Below are positions 22,741 through 35,900 of a stretch of DNA of 64,000 nt, one piece after another. The DNA is from Durusdinium trenchii. Lineage: Eukaryota; Sar; Dinophyceae; Suessiales; Symbiodiniaceae. Numbering within the stretch: position 1 is the stretch's first letter; every line of letters starts with the position of its first letter. The notes below the pieces were generated by a model. The model was not told the origin of the DNA, did no database searches, and saw only the letters and a program-made list of their open reading frames with translations. The DNA is taken from assembly GCA_963970005.1 (NCBI GenBank), contig CAXAMN010004224.1:742293-806292 (forward strand), given 5' to 3'. Made by a program: the position numbers and the translations under genes.

Positions 22741-23473
22741 AGGTCGATTGAAACGCCCTTCCTCAGAGACGGGGCCGGACCTCACGGAACTTGGTGGAAA
22801 AAAACTTGCTTGGACGCCATGGTCTTCCCAACTTCCCCGTCTTCCCCGTTCGGCCACGGGCTATAGCAACATGCAGCGGTACACGGACGAAAAGAGTACA
22901 CATTGGAACCTGAAAACTGGCTTGGTATTCGGAAAAGCATCTTCCAGTCTGGTCCATGCATGTCCATGCCATCAAGTTCCATGTGGGTCTCAAACACCAG
23001 GTGGTAAGTCTTCATCCACCAACCGTCCAATCGAGGTCTGTCCCGTCCGCGCGGGCTCCCTATACGGATCGATGTGGCAGGCTACGTGCTGTGCGATGCT
23101 CCTGATCTCCTGGTGAATGCGCAGGCCTTGCGGCCGCGCCGCGAGCGGTCGAGGGGTATCGTCTGAGTTGGGCGAGAAGGAATGCATGAATGCAAAGCTC
23201 CATACGGAGGCCTAAGATGGCCTAAGTATGTTTACTTGTTTCTCTTCATTGAGAACCCGATGGATTCTTTTGGCACCTCTTAGTACATTTCACCACTCCA
23301 ACACGCGGGGTCAACTCATTCACTCACTCAACCGGTCCCATTGGGAGTGAAGGGCTCCGAGACAGACACGGCTCCCGTCAGAACAACCCTGCGGTGGGTC
23401 TCGTGGAAGCCTTGAAAGCCTTGGTGCGAGTGCAAGAGATGATGCAGGCGACGGTTTTTTGCCGCGTGTGCCA

Positions 23474-23497
23474 TGTGTGTGTGTGTGTGTGTGTGTC
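23474..23497. repeat. (GT)n microsatellite
   Basis: A perfect GT run, followed 50 bp later by a second one at 23547-23575. Confidence 0.9.
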
Positions 23498-23546
23498 ACC
23501 TTCCTTCTCAGCGTGGGAACTGAGTGTAACTGAGAACCCGTGTCAG

Positions 23547-23575
23547 AGTGTGTGTGTGTGTGTGTGTTTGTGTGT
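23547..23575. repeat. (GT)n microsatellite
   Basis: Second GT run, slightly imperfect at its 3' end. Together with the first it makes the poly-Val/Cys open frames here artefactual. Confidence 0.9.
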
Positions 23576-24257
23576 TTTCTCGTTTCATTTTTGGGGGGGG
23601 AGGGAACTTGCGGCGGACCTGGACGGAGAGTTCGTCGGTCTCGGTGTGTTGGTTGATTTCTATTTGTGGCAGGGATCATTGTTGGACAGATTGAGAGTTG
23701 TGGTGGGTTTTGATAAGATAAAGATATATCTTAGATAGGATAATAGATAGATTCTCACAACAATCACAATGATAACCAGATAGCCAGATCAAACCACAGA
23801 TAAGATAGATCGAGTAGATTCTCCCTATCGCTGATGATTTCACAGACGTGAATATTTGCCACCTGCCAGTCTACACATCCAGTTCGGAACTCCTATCAGT
23901 TCGGCATGGTGTAGGTATGTTTGTCTCGAGGCGAGACACCCACACCACTTGAAGGTCTCAAACAGATGCAAAATGAGGCAAAGCCCACAGGAATAGCCAA
24001 TGTTGCTCAGGTACATGAGGTACACGTGTCGAGTCAAAGAAGGAGATCAATCGAGGATCAGACTTGTTGCCTGTTGCCATCTTGCTTCTATCTTGCTCGG
24101 GTCCAAGATGTCTTAAGCCATATGCCAACGGGCCAACGCGTTCAGACGAACACAGAAGAATCGAACTTCCGTGCGTTCAAGCCAAGTAGCGACGCGCCAT
24201 TTGGCCCAACCGCACGTAACCCAAAACCCGCCACAACAGAGAAGGTGTTTGGGGTGG

Positions 24258-24304
24258 GTTTGGAGGGTCCAAGTACCTTTGGAGGAGGTACTTGGATCCC
24301 TAGG
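24258..24304 (+). mobile_element. Partial copy of GGATCC fold-back family
   Basis: This segment matches the right half of the element at 29845-29933, sharing GGTTTGGAGGGTCCAAGTA and ending CTTGGATCCCTAGGG. The left half is absent or degraded. Confidence 0.7.
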
Positions 24305-26029
24305 GCGGAGTTGTTTTGGGCTGGGCAGGTGTTTCAACACTTTAATGCAGCAATTTCCAAGCATGAAGACGCTTCGATCATCGATCTGTTTGACGTCTGA
24401 ACGACGCACGCACCGAAAAAAGGTACCAGCGGGTTCTGAGATCTCGCAGGACATGGCAGGTGACCCTCTCTCCAAGCATCGTGGAAGCTGACCAGGACCC
24501 TTAGAAGACTTTGTAGAGGAAGTTATGCCCACCAGCGGTCCACGTTCCAGTCTGTTCCACATCATATTCCATGTCACGTCCGTGTCCTACTAGAGTGGCA
24601 TGGCATGACGACTTGTTTTTCCTCCAGCTCTGGTCTAGAGAGGGGCGAAGGAGCTGTGCATATACCTCTTTAAACAGGGTCTCTTTCTTTCGGGCAACTG
24701 AGGGGGGATGCATCTCCTTGGTCCTTTAAGGGTCAGAACCCACAGCCCAGTGAGGTTCAGTAGTACAGCTTAACATAGCTTAACTAAGGCTTCATTCGTT
24801 TGCTCGTTTACGGCTTCGATGCGTAAGGGCTGTGAACGACAACCCTCCGACTTCCTCCGACATCCGTCCGACCGACATAGCGCGCGGGAACGCAGGCGGC
24901 GGATTTGTATACCTTGCCTTCCTTCGGCTCGGGTGGACCAGTCAAGGCTCCAGTCTTCGGTCAGGGGATGGAGCACACAGGTGGTGAGAGACCGGTGGAG
25001 AGCGAGGAGGAGAGACCGGTGGTGGTGGTGAAAATCCTGAGATCCATCACTCTGGTGCCAAAGAAAAGGTGGGAGAGACCTTCTAGACGACATCCACCAT
25101 ACATCTACCATATTCTCGGTCATTTTTTCAAGAGCGCTTCGGAGTTCGGGTGGTTCGTATAACCCTTTTCCCATGTGTTTTTCTCTCCAATAACCACCCA
25201 AACTGGGTGGTGCTGGGATATGTTTGGATCTGGTCGGTGGTTTTTGAGCCCATCCGAGTTCAAAAGCTCATCCGTCCGGCAGCGGGTTTCTGCCCTTCAC
25301 CAACTTGACGGGTTTGAGGTATTCTTTCAACATCAGAGATTTTTCAGATCGCACATGAAAACATGTTAGGGAGGTCCTGCAAAAGCCTCGACCCTCCAAA
25401 GTACCGAACCATGGGCATGTCATCATGACCCCATCCAACAAAAAGCAGGTCTACGACCACCAGGACCGAGTGTCCAGACGAACGGCTTCGGTCCTGGTAT
25501 AGACTGTACTCATTGGTTCCGGTCGGTGTTCGGCGACCAAAGCGCTGTGTGAGACTTTGGCCGAACAGCCACTGAGCGATGACCTAAAGGCGAAACAGTT
25601 GAAACAGTATTTTCACCACCAGAAAGAAGCCAGCTATTTCTCATGAATGGCCTTGATACCTATGCCCAAAAAAATGGTTTGGCACCCCTTGGTATGTGGT
25701 ACCACCAAGTGTTCGATCGCAAAAGGCCTTGGTACCTGTCCCAAGTATTCCGAAGCTCTGGCAGTGGCAGTTTGCCCCATTTGGGTTTTGAGGAACTCAT
25801 GTTGAGCTACTTCTCTTCACCTTGATGGTGACCGGGAGTTCTGTCAGTCGAAACGTCAGATCACCATGTTGAGATATTCATCATACCAAAGTCTCTCCTG
25901 TTTATGAAACAACATAGCGCACTCTCCTGTTTAGTTAAACCAAAGCAACCGTCAAAGTGACCTTTTTTTGACCCCAGCAAAGGAGCAAATACTCCTTGGT
26001 GGAGCTAGTTCTGACATGTTCTGACGCTT

Positions 26030-26150
26030 GCAGCAACCGTCAGAGAGGCCTATGTACACCTCAGGGAGCTCGCGCTGCTGGCGCGAGAGGTCGCACACTT
26101 CAGTTGTTGCACACTTCAGTTGTTGTTATTAAGGGGGGGTACTGTAGATG
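26030..26150 (+). mobile_element. Possible Ty3/gypsy pol end and polypurine tract
   Basis: The frame ATVREAYVHLRELALLAREV runs directly into AAGGGGGGG (26131-26139), followed by TACTGTAGATG. A pol 3' end abutting a G-rich polypurine tract is a common layout just before a 3' LTR. A related GGAGGGATACTGTAGAT occurs at 34446-34462. I see no matching 5' LTR, so this is a fragment at best. Confidence 0.3.
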
Positions 26151-29086
26151 TTCCGTCTTCAGAACAGAAGAGACACACAGACAGACTCCATGTGTTTTTT
26201 TTGCGGTCGGAGTCTTTTCTGTGACAGTTGGATACAACATGATACAACATTAAAACAGTTCAAAGAGGGAAGGCCACAGCTCCTTCAGGGCATGCAGTTT
26301 GGAATATAGTTTGTTTGTCATTGTTTCAATCTCGTTACATGACATGTTTCAAAGGCACCTCGGACTTGGGGGTTGAGGATCCACATGTGTTGTAATCATA
26401 TGGTTGCATTGCCAGGGAATGCACCGGTCACCAAGTGGTTCCCATGTTTGCCCGTTTTGGGTGAACATCACCTCAATGAACCTCCAGATTAGCTGTGGCT
26501 GTGGTGGCTGGGTACTGCCACCTGACTTGTGCGTAGGGAATGAGGGTGGCCGGATCCAAAGGAATCTCTATTGGGGGCGAGGCTCCTCCCTTCCCTACTT
26601 TCGTCGCACCAGTCACTTCTAAAGTACGTACTTCACTTTTAAGTTGGAGGCTGCCACTTGGAGACCTACTGCTCGGAATTGCGAGCCTCAGTGCAGAATG
26701 GGGACGAACTCACGAGTTCATTGACAGCTGTGAGAGGCCTATGAATAGGCCTCTGCAGGTGTGTGAAATCACTGGGCAATTAACCAGCTATATTGATAAA
26801 TATAAACGAACGCCGAAAAATATAAACGCCGTTCATCGACCATAGAAATACGAACGCCAAAGTATACCGCAGTGCTGCATCCAGATACAACTCCTCTCCC
26901 AAGCTAGCTTGGTGCATCGAAAAATGTTTGCATCAAAAAAAAGGGTTAAACTAACTGGGCGCGTTTTGAGAACTGACAATCGCGACCCAATGAGACAGGT
27001 AAGTTTTCGTAGGGACAGTGCTATCCCATATTCGGTATACGCCTATCTTCAGAAGACCGGGGCGACCTAGGAAGAATTGGTTGGTGACCTCTTTAGATCT
27101 TTGCTGGAAAAAGCAAAATGAAAGCGCTTACACCAATACCCAGGAACAACAATGCCAACTTTTGCAAGATGCCAGAAATCGGCTGGTTTAGCCTTGCTCT
27201 TGCCACTTTGTGAGTGGCCTTTGTTATTATCGCTTTTTGAGACTTACATCCTGAGGACTCTCCCACTTGCTTTCACGGCATTCATTTTTTGTTTCATCTG
27301 GATGCCTGTTCGCTTTTATATCACCGTCAGTTTTGCTGGATCAGCCTAGCGTGTTTCTTTTCCGACACCGGAGGTGCCAAACGGGCACTCGGTCACATTT
27401 CTGTTCCATTTTGATTACCTAGTTCCATCAGACCTTCTTCGTGCCTTGGATTGAAAAATATTGATAAATGCTTCAAGCACGAAGATGAAAGGACAACATG
27501 ACCGGCGGAATCGTGGGAGACACTGTTCCATTATATTACAAACAGGTGCTGTCCCACTTCCATGTGTCTTCGTGAGACAGACAAAAACAAAAGGTATACA
27601 GTATATTATATAGACACCTGAAACGCAATTGAAGCGCAAGCAGAGATGCACACCAGGGTGGACTCATGAACGAACCCCTACAACATCCGGCCAGGGGCCC
27701 ACCGTGGCCCGAACTGGCCGTGGCATCCCGTGGGTTCTCTCCTCTCCGAAGAGAGAGAGGCTGTACCCCCTGCCGCCGACCCAGGGGGTTAGACCTATAT
27801 GCTACCGTGCTTTACAGTGTTTTTCGCGCGCGACGTTAAAACACATCGTGTTTTACAGTGTTTTGTGCGCTCGGATGGGGCCGGATTTGATCTTGGCCAC
27901 ATCAAAAACCTTTACGTGGTTCGGACGTCCGGAAGGGGAAAAGTCGTATCTTAAGAGTATGTCAGTATGTCAACATAAATGGCGCAAATAAACCCAACAT
28001 AGCTCCAAACATAGGTTCAACACTTGCGCATTATGCTAGAAATGCGAGTCGCACCGGCGTGCATTACCTGCATCATGTGGTGGGCCCTCAACCACGACTG
28101 CAACCACAACAACCACAACCATCTGCAACAACAACAACAACAACAACAACCATCGCAACCACACCAGTGGTGGGCCCCTGGCCGGCTGTCGGGCGTCAGC
28201 CCTGAATTCAAGCCAGCTAGTAGGCATTGGTCTCTCGATGTTTGGTGACTTTTGTCCGGCCGTGAGTCGATCCGGACAGGAAGCCCCGGCCCATCCCGGA
28301 AAGGCGTTCCAAGAGGGGATTGAATAACAGTTGTTGAGGGCGAGGTCTTCAAGTTCGTTCCGAACGGCGAAGACCCCCCCAAAACAACCCGGGGCATTAG
28401 GACCCTCCTTGGCAGGCTGTTGTTGGGATACTAACAGGTGGTGAACCCGGGCACCTGACTCGTCACCAGGAAACCCATCGAACGGAGGGTGCTGGTATGT
28501 GGCATGGTATTGGTAAATGGATTAAATGATTTAAATGGATGGTGCTGGTCTGTGTTCTTCTTCTGCAGTTTTTTGGGGTTCACCCTTTGGACCTCCCGAC
28601 CGGGACACGAACCGACCGTCTTTCGACGACTGGAAGCCTCGATGGGCGGGACCGACTCTCTTCGCCAGGCCGGTGTGTCGACCCAAGACTTCGCCCACTG
28701 CGAGATGAAGGCGTCCCGCCCCGCCGATTCCGGTGGGTTTGTTGGTGCCGGAGCATACCAGGGCGGGCCCCGGCCCACGGCACATGCTGCAGTAGATGGC
28801 AATTATTGTTTTTTCTGGTTCCACAGACTCCAACTTGGAGTCGGAGGAATGTGTCATGTGATGTGTTTGGTCAAAGTCCGGGCTCAAGGCTGCAGTGTGG
28901 TGAAGCACTCCTAGCAGTGACGGTTGTGGGAACCTCCAGTGGGTCCACAGTGTTTCATGTGAGCCATGAGAGAACTCAGAACCAGCACACCATGGAAAGC
29001 AGCAAGGCCTTTTTTAGAACTTCCCATGAGTCATTTTCCCATACCAGCACCCTCCAACAGGTCTCCTCTGGTATATTTTAACCCAT
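26151..29086. other. No supportable gene
   Basis: This stretch contains a perfect 10-bp hairpin (AGAGGCCTAT and its complement, around 26731-26752), a CAA microsatellite (28125-28150) and a GC-rich block at 28570-28800 open in several frames. The 101-codon frame at 26540-26845 has protein-like composition in its second half but no domain. Confidence 0.45.
28125..28150. repeat. (CAA)n microsatellite
   Basis: A CAA run in a CAACCA-rich context. Poly-Gln/poly-Val open frames across it are artefacts. Confidence 0.9.
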
Positions 29087-29174
29087 GGATCCACATGCCT
29101 TCTCAGAAGGTAATTGGACCCTCCAAACCTACATAAATAGTCTCCAATCACGTTCTCAGAAGGTATGTGGATCC
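29087..29174 (+). mobile_element. GGATCC fold-back element, copy A
   Basis: An 88-bp imperfect hairpin that starts GGATCCACATGCCTTCTC and ends with the complement, ATGTGGATCC. Its middle (GGACCCTCCAAACCTACATA) is the reverse complement of the middle of copy B at 29845, so the two copies lie in opposite orientation 760 bp apart. It is too small to code. Confidence 0.8.
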
Positions 29175-29502
29175 ATAGGGTTAGAGTTTGCACCCAACCT
29201 CCAGTACTCATATGTTCCCAACCTAGGAGCTCCAATGAGTCAGCTCTGGACTCTCATGACTCAGGTCACAGCGGATGATCATGGTGAACACCGGATCTAT
29301 ACCGTACAGGCGCGGTCGACGGAGTCGATGGAGTTCGAGGGACGTCTTTCCCCTCACTTCATGGACCCGCAAAAAAACATGGTGTTTTTTGTTTTACCAT
29401 CATGAAACTATAGTTCATTTAAAGAAAAGGAGTCAACATGTCAACACCAGTACATAGAACAGGCATACCATCTGGTACCCCCAAAAAAAACGCGCGACCT
29501 CC

Positions 29503-29679
29503 ATGGCTCGAGGACCCGCCCTCGATCTGGACGGTCACGAACGGAAGAACGAACCAGGAGTGAGTGGTTTGTTTAAGGGACTATACACTGGAATCATGAA
29601 GCTTCTTTCACAGGAAGAGGATGAAGAGCATTGCAAGTCGCAACTCCCCAGTGTTCTTTCCCAGACCATCCATGTATAG
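29503..29679 (+). CDS. Small hypothetical protein, 58 codons
   Basis: ATG at 29503 to TAG at 29677. The product starts MARGPALDLDGHERKNEPG and continues with a hydrophobic/acidic part that includes VSGLFKGLYTGIMKLLSQ and EEDEEHC. Composition is more protein-like than surrounding frames, but no family is recognised. The second part could instead be an exon starting after TTTCACAG at 29612. It is isolated, with no neighbouring gene. Confidence 0.25.
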   Translation: MARGPALDLDGHERKNEPGVSGLFKGLYTGIMKLLSQEEDEEHCKSQLPSVLSQTIHV

Positions 29680-29844
29680 AATAGTGATGGCACATGTATA
29701 AGGGTAATGTTCATTCATTATCATTCCAGTCCGATGGTTTGGATTTAATCAGCCTCCGGAAAAGAACACAAGCAACATGCCGAGTTTCAGAGGACCTGGG
29801 ACCATTGGTACAAGTTCCCGTTTTGATATCTCCCTATATATATG

Positions 29845-29933
29845 GGATCCAAGTACCTTCTCAGCAGGTGATTGGAGACACCGCTATGTAGGTTTGGAGG
29901 GTCCAAGTAGCTTCTGAGAAGGTACTTGGATCC
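29845..29933 (-). mobile_element. GGATCC fold-back element, copy B
   Basis: An 89-bp hairpin beginning GGATCCAAGTACCTTCTC and ending GGTACTTGGATCC. It is inverted relative to copy A and is followed by CCTAGGGCCCTAGGG. It matches the partial copy at 24258. Confidence 0.8.
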
Positions 29934-32900
29934 CTAGGGCCCTAGGGTCTATATTGTATTCCTATATGTTCTAAGCTACTCTGGAGGGTCCAGGTGGGAT
30001 GTCCATTCTTTCCAGCGGCGGGCCTCGGAGAAGGGAGCCACCATGTCTCGTCCATTCTGTCATTGTCCGTGGAAAAAAACACGGTTTGCCGGTGCACATG
30101 AGCCACAGCCATATTTGGTTACATCCAGCCACCCTGCTTGGTGCGAACATGGACGATGACTCGTTGAAAGGCCTCCTGTCCAACACCTTTGGCTGTACAG
30201 TCCTCCCTCGATTGAGCATACCTCACCTTTGGCACCTTTGGGTATGACTGTTCGCCAGTCAGAAGCCTCATGATCTCCCTTTTTTTCCGCGCGGTTTTCT
30301 CCACCCGTCGTCTCTCGTCGGGTCAGACGTCTGCAGCGTCTGGTCTTCGTCCGGACAGCGGTCCGGTGGACGTCGGACGGTCGGTGGGCGGAGCGAGCGG
30401 AGCGCAGGTCATTCGGCCCGACGCCCACAAGCTCCACGACGACACGTGTCGAGCTCAGCGAAGGAGCGACGATTCCGGGGGGGAAGGAGGCGACTCGGCG
30501 AGCGTTCGCAGCATCGACACGCAACGAACAAGCAACAGAGAGGCATGTGCCACGTCGCACAGCTGACGACTAGCAAGAAAAGTATGGATTTGCAATTGCA
30601 TTTTAATAGGGGAACTGCTGGGGGCCCACCGGGCCCAATGGGTAGACTGTTCTATTTCCCGAACCTTCCATGGGATCGAACTGGGAGGTCTCCCTGTCTC
30701 CCTATTTTAATATATTTTAATCCATACTCATGTACCAACCACGGTCAGATGTCAGTCAGATGTCAGACTCACAGCAGGGCTGGGGCTCATGTTTTACATC
30801 TGGGAGAGTTTGATTAGGTGACCTAAGCAGAAGAGATTCGAAGAGAATTTGTCACGGGGTTGCTTATCCTGTTTGCGTTATCCAGAGCCCTCATGAAAAA
30901 CCTATTTGTGTTTTGAAAGCGGCTCGTTCAAGAACTGGATGTTCTTTTGGCACCTAATCGTCCCTCTACTGATCACGCGCATCATGCAGGCACCTCCATT
31001 GCTTTATCCCAAGATATCCAGAATTTCTAGAAAAGAAGACTGACCCATGATTCCGGGTTGACTCCTGTCTATTTCTTGGCCAATGAGGTCCCGAAGTAGC
31101 TGCGGCTGGTGCTGTAGCCGATTGGCTAGGTGCCGTTGCAATGGACCATTGGAGAGTTGATCAACACGAAACGCAAAACATGTGTCAATTTGGGTGAAGT
31201 GAATTCGCGCCCATGTGCATCCATGTGCTCTGTGTCATTCTCGCTCCGACATGCTCCGACCACATGATGAAACACGGGTTTGGCCATCCCAGGAAGCCAC
31301 GGCGGAAGCCACGGTTGTTCAGATATCGGTTCTTTTTGGATCCGTGGCAACTGGGTCGTAGAAAGCAAATGGTCAAGGTTCTCAACCACAGCTTGGAAGA
31401 GTAGTAAAAGTCTTAAGTGTCTTAAGGTCAGCTTTGACATGTGTTGACCATAGAATTCCTTTTACTATTGGGTTGATTACTGTAATTGATAGAGGGGATA
31501 CCCCAAAGTTATTATATACAACCGTATACGGTACCAAATCGACGCCTCGACGAATTACCAAAGGGGCTGCATTGGTTGATGGCAACGACCTTCGCACTTC
31601 AGACCATTCTTCCATGGGTATCAATGTCATTACTGTTCTTAAGCGCCATCCACTGCTGCTCAACTGTTTGACCGCACAGAGAGTTAAAACCTCTTCAGCA
31701 TCATGGTTCTTCAAAGTAACCAAAAGGCATGCAAAAAGACACAGAGACTCCACAGCTAGGTCACTTTGAAGAAGCTGGTGATCTCTTTTTGAAACACCAT
31801 CTTCTAAGATAGGTCTACAGTATATCATATCCCATTCCCAGTGATACTGTGCATGATAGATCATGTATAGATCATGGTTCCAATCCGAGCATGTTTGATT
31901 GGTGAAGAAAAAGCGGAGACTCGGACCGTCGCCAGGTGCCTTTTGATCTTGTTCTTGTTGGTGCTCTTTGTGCCATGGATGAAAGCGATGGGTGAAGCGA
32001 TCAGGTTCTCCAGCTTCGAACTGGAGCGGAGCACCACCCAGTTCGGGTGATATGTGTTTGAAGGAAACGACATATAGGGAGTCAGGTGGGTCTATAAACC
32101 ACCCACACTCGGTGCTGGTGGAGAGTGAATTTGACACCAACTCTTCAAGAAACAGGAACTAAGCGACACCACGCGTACGCAGCGGTCAATCTGGTGCTAG
32201 AAGAGTTCGAATCTGCTTAGCGTGGTAGCTCATTTATTGCTTGTTGTAGTACAGGTACGGTAGCTTCCTAGTGGTCTATCCAAGAACATTAGATCGCCTG
32301 TTGTTGTGCATGCCTTTGTTTTCATTATTTGGTCAAAGTAATTGCGCAAGACTTCATCAGATGATTGGAAAAAGAAAGGTCATCGGATGATTGGCTAGGA
32401 TGTTCAGGGCCTCACTTTCTCAGCTGGCTTAAGTTGGTTCAATCCCACCACACTCCACTTGTCATTGTTTCAATTGAACTCCCGTTGGGACCAATGGCAA
32501 ACCGCTGGGCGAACCTCGAAAGCACCATTCATTCCGATCTCTTGCCCTACCCCTTCCCCGCTACTGGTAGTTGGCTTGCCCAAACTTCCATCCGCTACTG
32601 CCGCTGGATAACATGCAACTTGGCTGTGGGTCATGGCACCGTTGGCCCCTGGTTGTCGTTTTTGCCAGCTGGTCAACATCACCCTATATGCATTATCGGA
32701 ATCGACCTGTTGCATTGGAAGGTCAGGATGGATGTGGTCCCATACCTATTATATATGTATAGTATAGATCTTCATTAGGCAATCATGTCCGCCTGAAGTT
32801 TAATTCGGCTGAACATTTTCCACCTGTTAAAAGAACAAGAAAAAACTTAGCTGCTGCCTCGAGGGTTAGGCAGACATGTTTGCCCAAGAAGAGCTTCATA

Positions 32901-35900
32901 GGTATCACCAAAGACCAAAGTGCCTCAGGTCTTGCCGGTCCGGGCGTCTTAGAGTGATGTTTGAACTGCGAAGGGAGAAGGGCCATAGGACGACTGGTGT
33001 GAAGAACACCAGCAGAGTCGTCTGCTTGTTCCCAGTTGACATGGAGCACTGGGACCTACGGTCAAAGATGTCGAACACAACGCAGGTGTACTCGACGTTG
33101 GTCATCGTTCGTTGGTCGCTGATTTCCTTGTATCATGATTCACCTGAGTCCGCAAAGCTGCGGACGATATATGACCTGATAGACTCACTATTGACTATAT
33201 GCCCTTTTTTTGACGACAAACTGTCCAAACCAATCAACTGGGAGTGGACCATGAGACAGAAAATCAAGGGCCTCCAAAGAAGCCACAGCATCTCAAGACT
33301 TGTCTTGGGGACCCTTTGGCTATTACTTCTTGAGTAATTAAAATATTTGAATTTGGACAAGCTGTTGCTGTGCACCATTGCTTACTCAATCGCTTTGCTT
33401 GACTGTATGGAGGTGTTTTCCCAGAATGACGGGGTGTTGAAACTTGAAAGTCGACTCTTTCAATGATCCGTGGAGAGTCTTGCAGTGTGGTCGGCCTTGG
33501 CTCAGACCCTTGAGGTTTAGGTCAAGAGTCAAGCAACATTCAACTGCTAAGCAAAAACCTCCCACGTTGCGGTTCAACTGAGAATGTGGAAGCGGGTCAT
33601 GGAACCAGGAGACCGACCGGTTGACCTACCCAGAAGGTCAAGTGACATGGACCAGAACTCCAGGCAGCCCGACTCGTCGCGCATGTGAGTCCATCAGTTC
33701 AGGATCAGCATGGCCAGGCAGCTTGCTTCCGGCTCCGAACAATACACCCAGGAAGATGAACATGGAACCTGGCATGGACCCTGGAAAAGAATCCTTTCCC
33801 CAAAGCAGCGTTTTTGTTGCTGGTTTCATGTGGGTGAAACATGTGGGTCGACCTCGGTGTCAGTGGTTGCAAGCGAGTTCAGCCCAACTCTCATGGAGTG
33901 TCCACAGCCATTGATACCTGCCCTACGCGCCTTGAAAAAACATCCTGAGTCACAGCCACTGATACCTTCCACAGCCACTTTGATCATTGACACCGGCCTG
34001 GCTGATGGCTGATGGCTTCAATGGCCAAGTATGCGGCCTCCAGCGGCTTCCTGCGAGAGAAGGAGGTTTGCCGCGTGGCGCAGCTTTCGCGCAGTCACCA
34101 GGTCCACAGCTGTCCTTGTGAAGATGGGAGGGCCTTGTCGAGGGAGGGAGGTTAGGACAGGTTGACTGGTGAGGATGTTATTTGGATAATTTGTCTTGCA
34201 ATCCGAGGGTACTTGGGATTACCACTTCAGTTAATGTGGCGTTTTCTCATGTCCTATCCCAGAGATGGTTTCTTGATGGACAGGAACAAAAGCAATTGAG
34301 GAGTCGTCTCGCTGTTTGCTCGCTGTTTGTCGTCTCCACGTTTTTCTTGCGCTATGGATCCACTGGCACCCTCCTATCGGTGACGTGGTCGACACTGAGA
34401 CGGTGCCAGGGTCGGGTCCAGTCATACCATTTCGAAGGTGGCTATGGAGGGATACTGTAGATTTGTGAGTGCTTGAACCAAGCAAAAATGAGCAAATCCA
34501 GACTCAACAAATAAGCAAATCCAGATTCAATCAAACAAAATTCAGACTCAAAGCAAAACTCTTAAACAAAAACAACCAATTATATCCAATTATTGTGTTT
34601 GTGTTTTTCTTGAGTGTGAATGTGTGTTCTTTTTGTTGTTTTTTAGTATTTTTTTTTGGTCATTCTTGGTTTGTGTTGTTTTTGTGTTTGCGTGTGTTTG
34701 TTTCGTTGTTTTTTGTGTTCTATTGTTTTCTTGATTTTGGACTAGTTTGGGGAACTAGAACTTACTAAGGATAGATTCGATAGATCCTCTTAGGGGCAAT
34801 TGCTCGAGCAATTGCTCGCTTCGGGGCTTCGCCCGGGTGAAAACGGATGCGATGGAGCCTTTTTTTTTGAATTTCCTTGCATAGTTAGTGTATCAGCTGT
34901 TAAAATTGATTGCACGTTGATTCCTTGTATCAGCTATCAGCTGTATTTGGAATTTCCTTGGAAATGTCATCCTTGATATAGTCGATGTCTGGTTTGCTGT
35001 CCTTTGCACCTGGTGAAAGCCACTTTGATAACTATAGTCTGTCACCGATACTGGAACGATCTCCAGGAAGTACACAAATCGACCAAACCTCCCCCCCCTG
35101 CGAGTATCAATGACAAATTTCAACCAGAGTCTTGCAGCATGCAGATTTCTCTTGTTTTCAACCTCTACAAGTGTTTGTTCGTGGAAACCTGCAGTCTTGA
35201 GTCTTTCTGTAACAGTTCATCCATCAGACCCGGCGGTTCACGGCCGTGAACCTCCAGGAGTGCTTCGAACAGGGCCACTTCTTGCTGCACCTGTGCCGTG
35301 GTGGAACACACCGGAACACGGCGTCAACAGCGCCTTTGGGCTCTTTGGGGATCCAGGGAGTTCTGAAAGTCTTCGCATGAATTCCTCGGATCTAAATTCT
35401 GATCTCCACAGGAATCACCTTCCAGGAACCTCTGAAAAGGGATCCTCTGAAAAGAAAAGAACCTCTGAAAAGCCAGAACCTGGGATCATCTCCAGAGGGT
35501 TCTTCCCACTTCCCACCTTTTCTTCCGGTTTCGGAGATGATCCTTTTTCTTTCAGGCCCCAAATCACTTGGATCTCGTGGACAGGAACATCGAACAAACG
35601 ATGAGCAAGAGGAGAACATGCTGAAGTTCTTTCAGGGCAAGCTATCCCAGCAGCTGTTTGGGTGTGGTGGTCGGAAATCTGGGTGGGTTGACCGTCTCCA
35701 CTGCGGTCAAACATGCTCAGAAGTAGTTGATTCCAAAAGTCACAAATAACTGCTTGGCAGATCGCTTGAAGCGTTGTTTTCTCCGAACTTCAATGCTAGA
35801 AATTCAGCCGTAGCTTGATGTAGCTTCCCACTGAGGAGCAAGCATGGACCCCCAAAACCTCCCCAATGTAGGTATATAAGATATGTATGCCATACATGGA

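Larger units (their letters stand above)
22741..26029. other. No supportable gene
   Basis: This stretch holds two GT microsatellites (23474 and 23547), one partial fold-back element (24258-24304) and short repeats of GAGAGACCGGTGG around 24985-25025. No coding block was recognised. Confidence 0.5.

Noticed and set aside
31382-32140. Minus-strand 252-codon open frame
   Set aside because: Long but without motifs, with competing open frames on the other strand and no splice or neighbour support. With 64 kb in six frames, one such frame can occur by chance.
32155-32235. GTTCGAATC resembling a tRNA B box
   Set aside because: The flanking bases do not form a T stem or acceptor stem, so this is not a tRNA gene.
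32876-33337. Plus-strand 153-codon open frame
   Set aside because: Mixed hydrophobic/basic composition, no domain, and the opposite strand is also open over parts of it.
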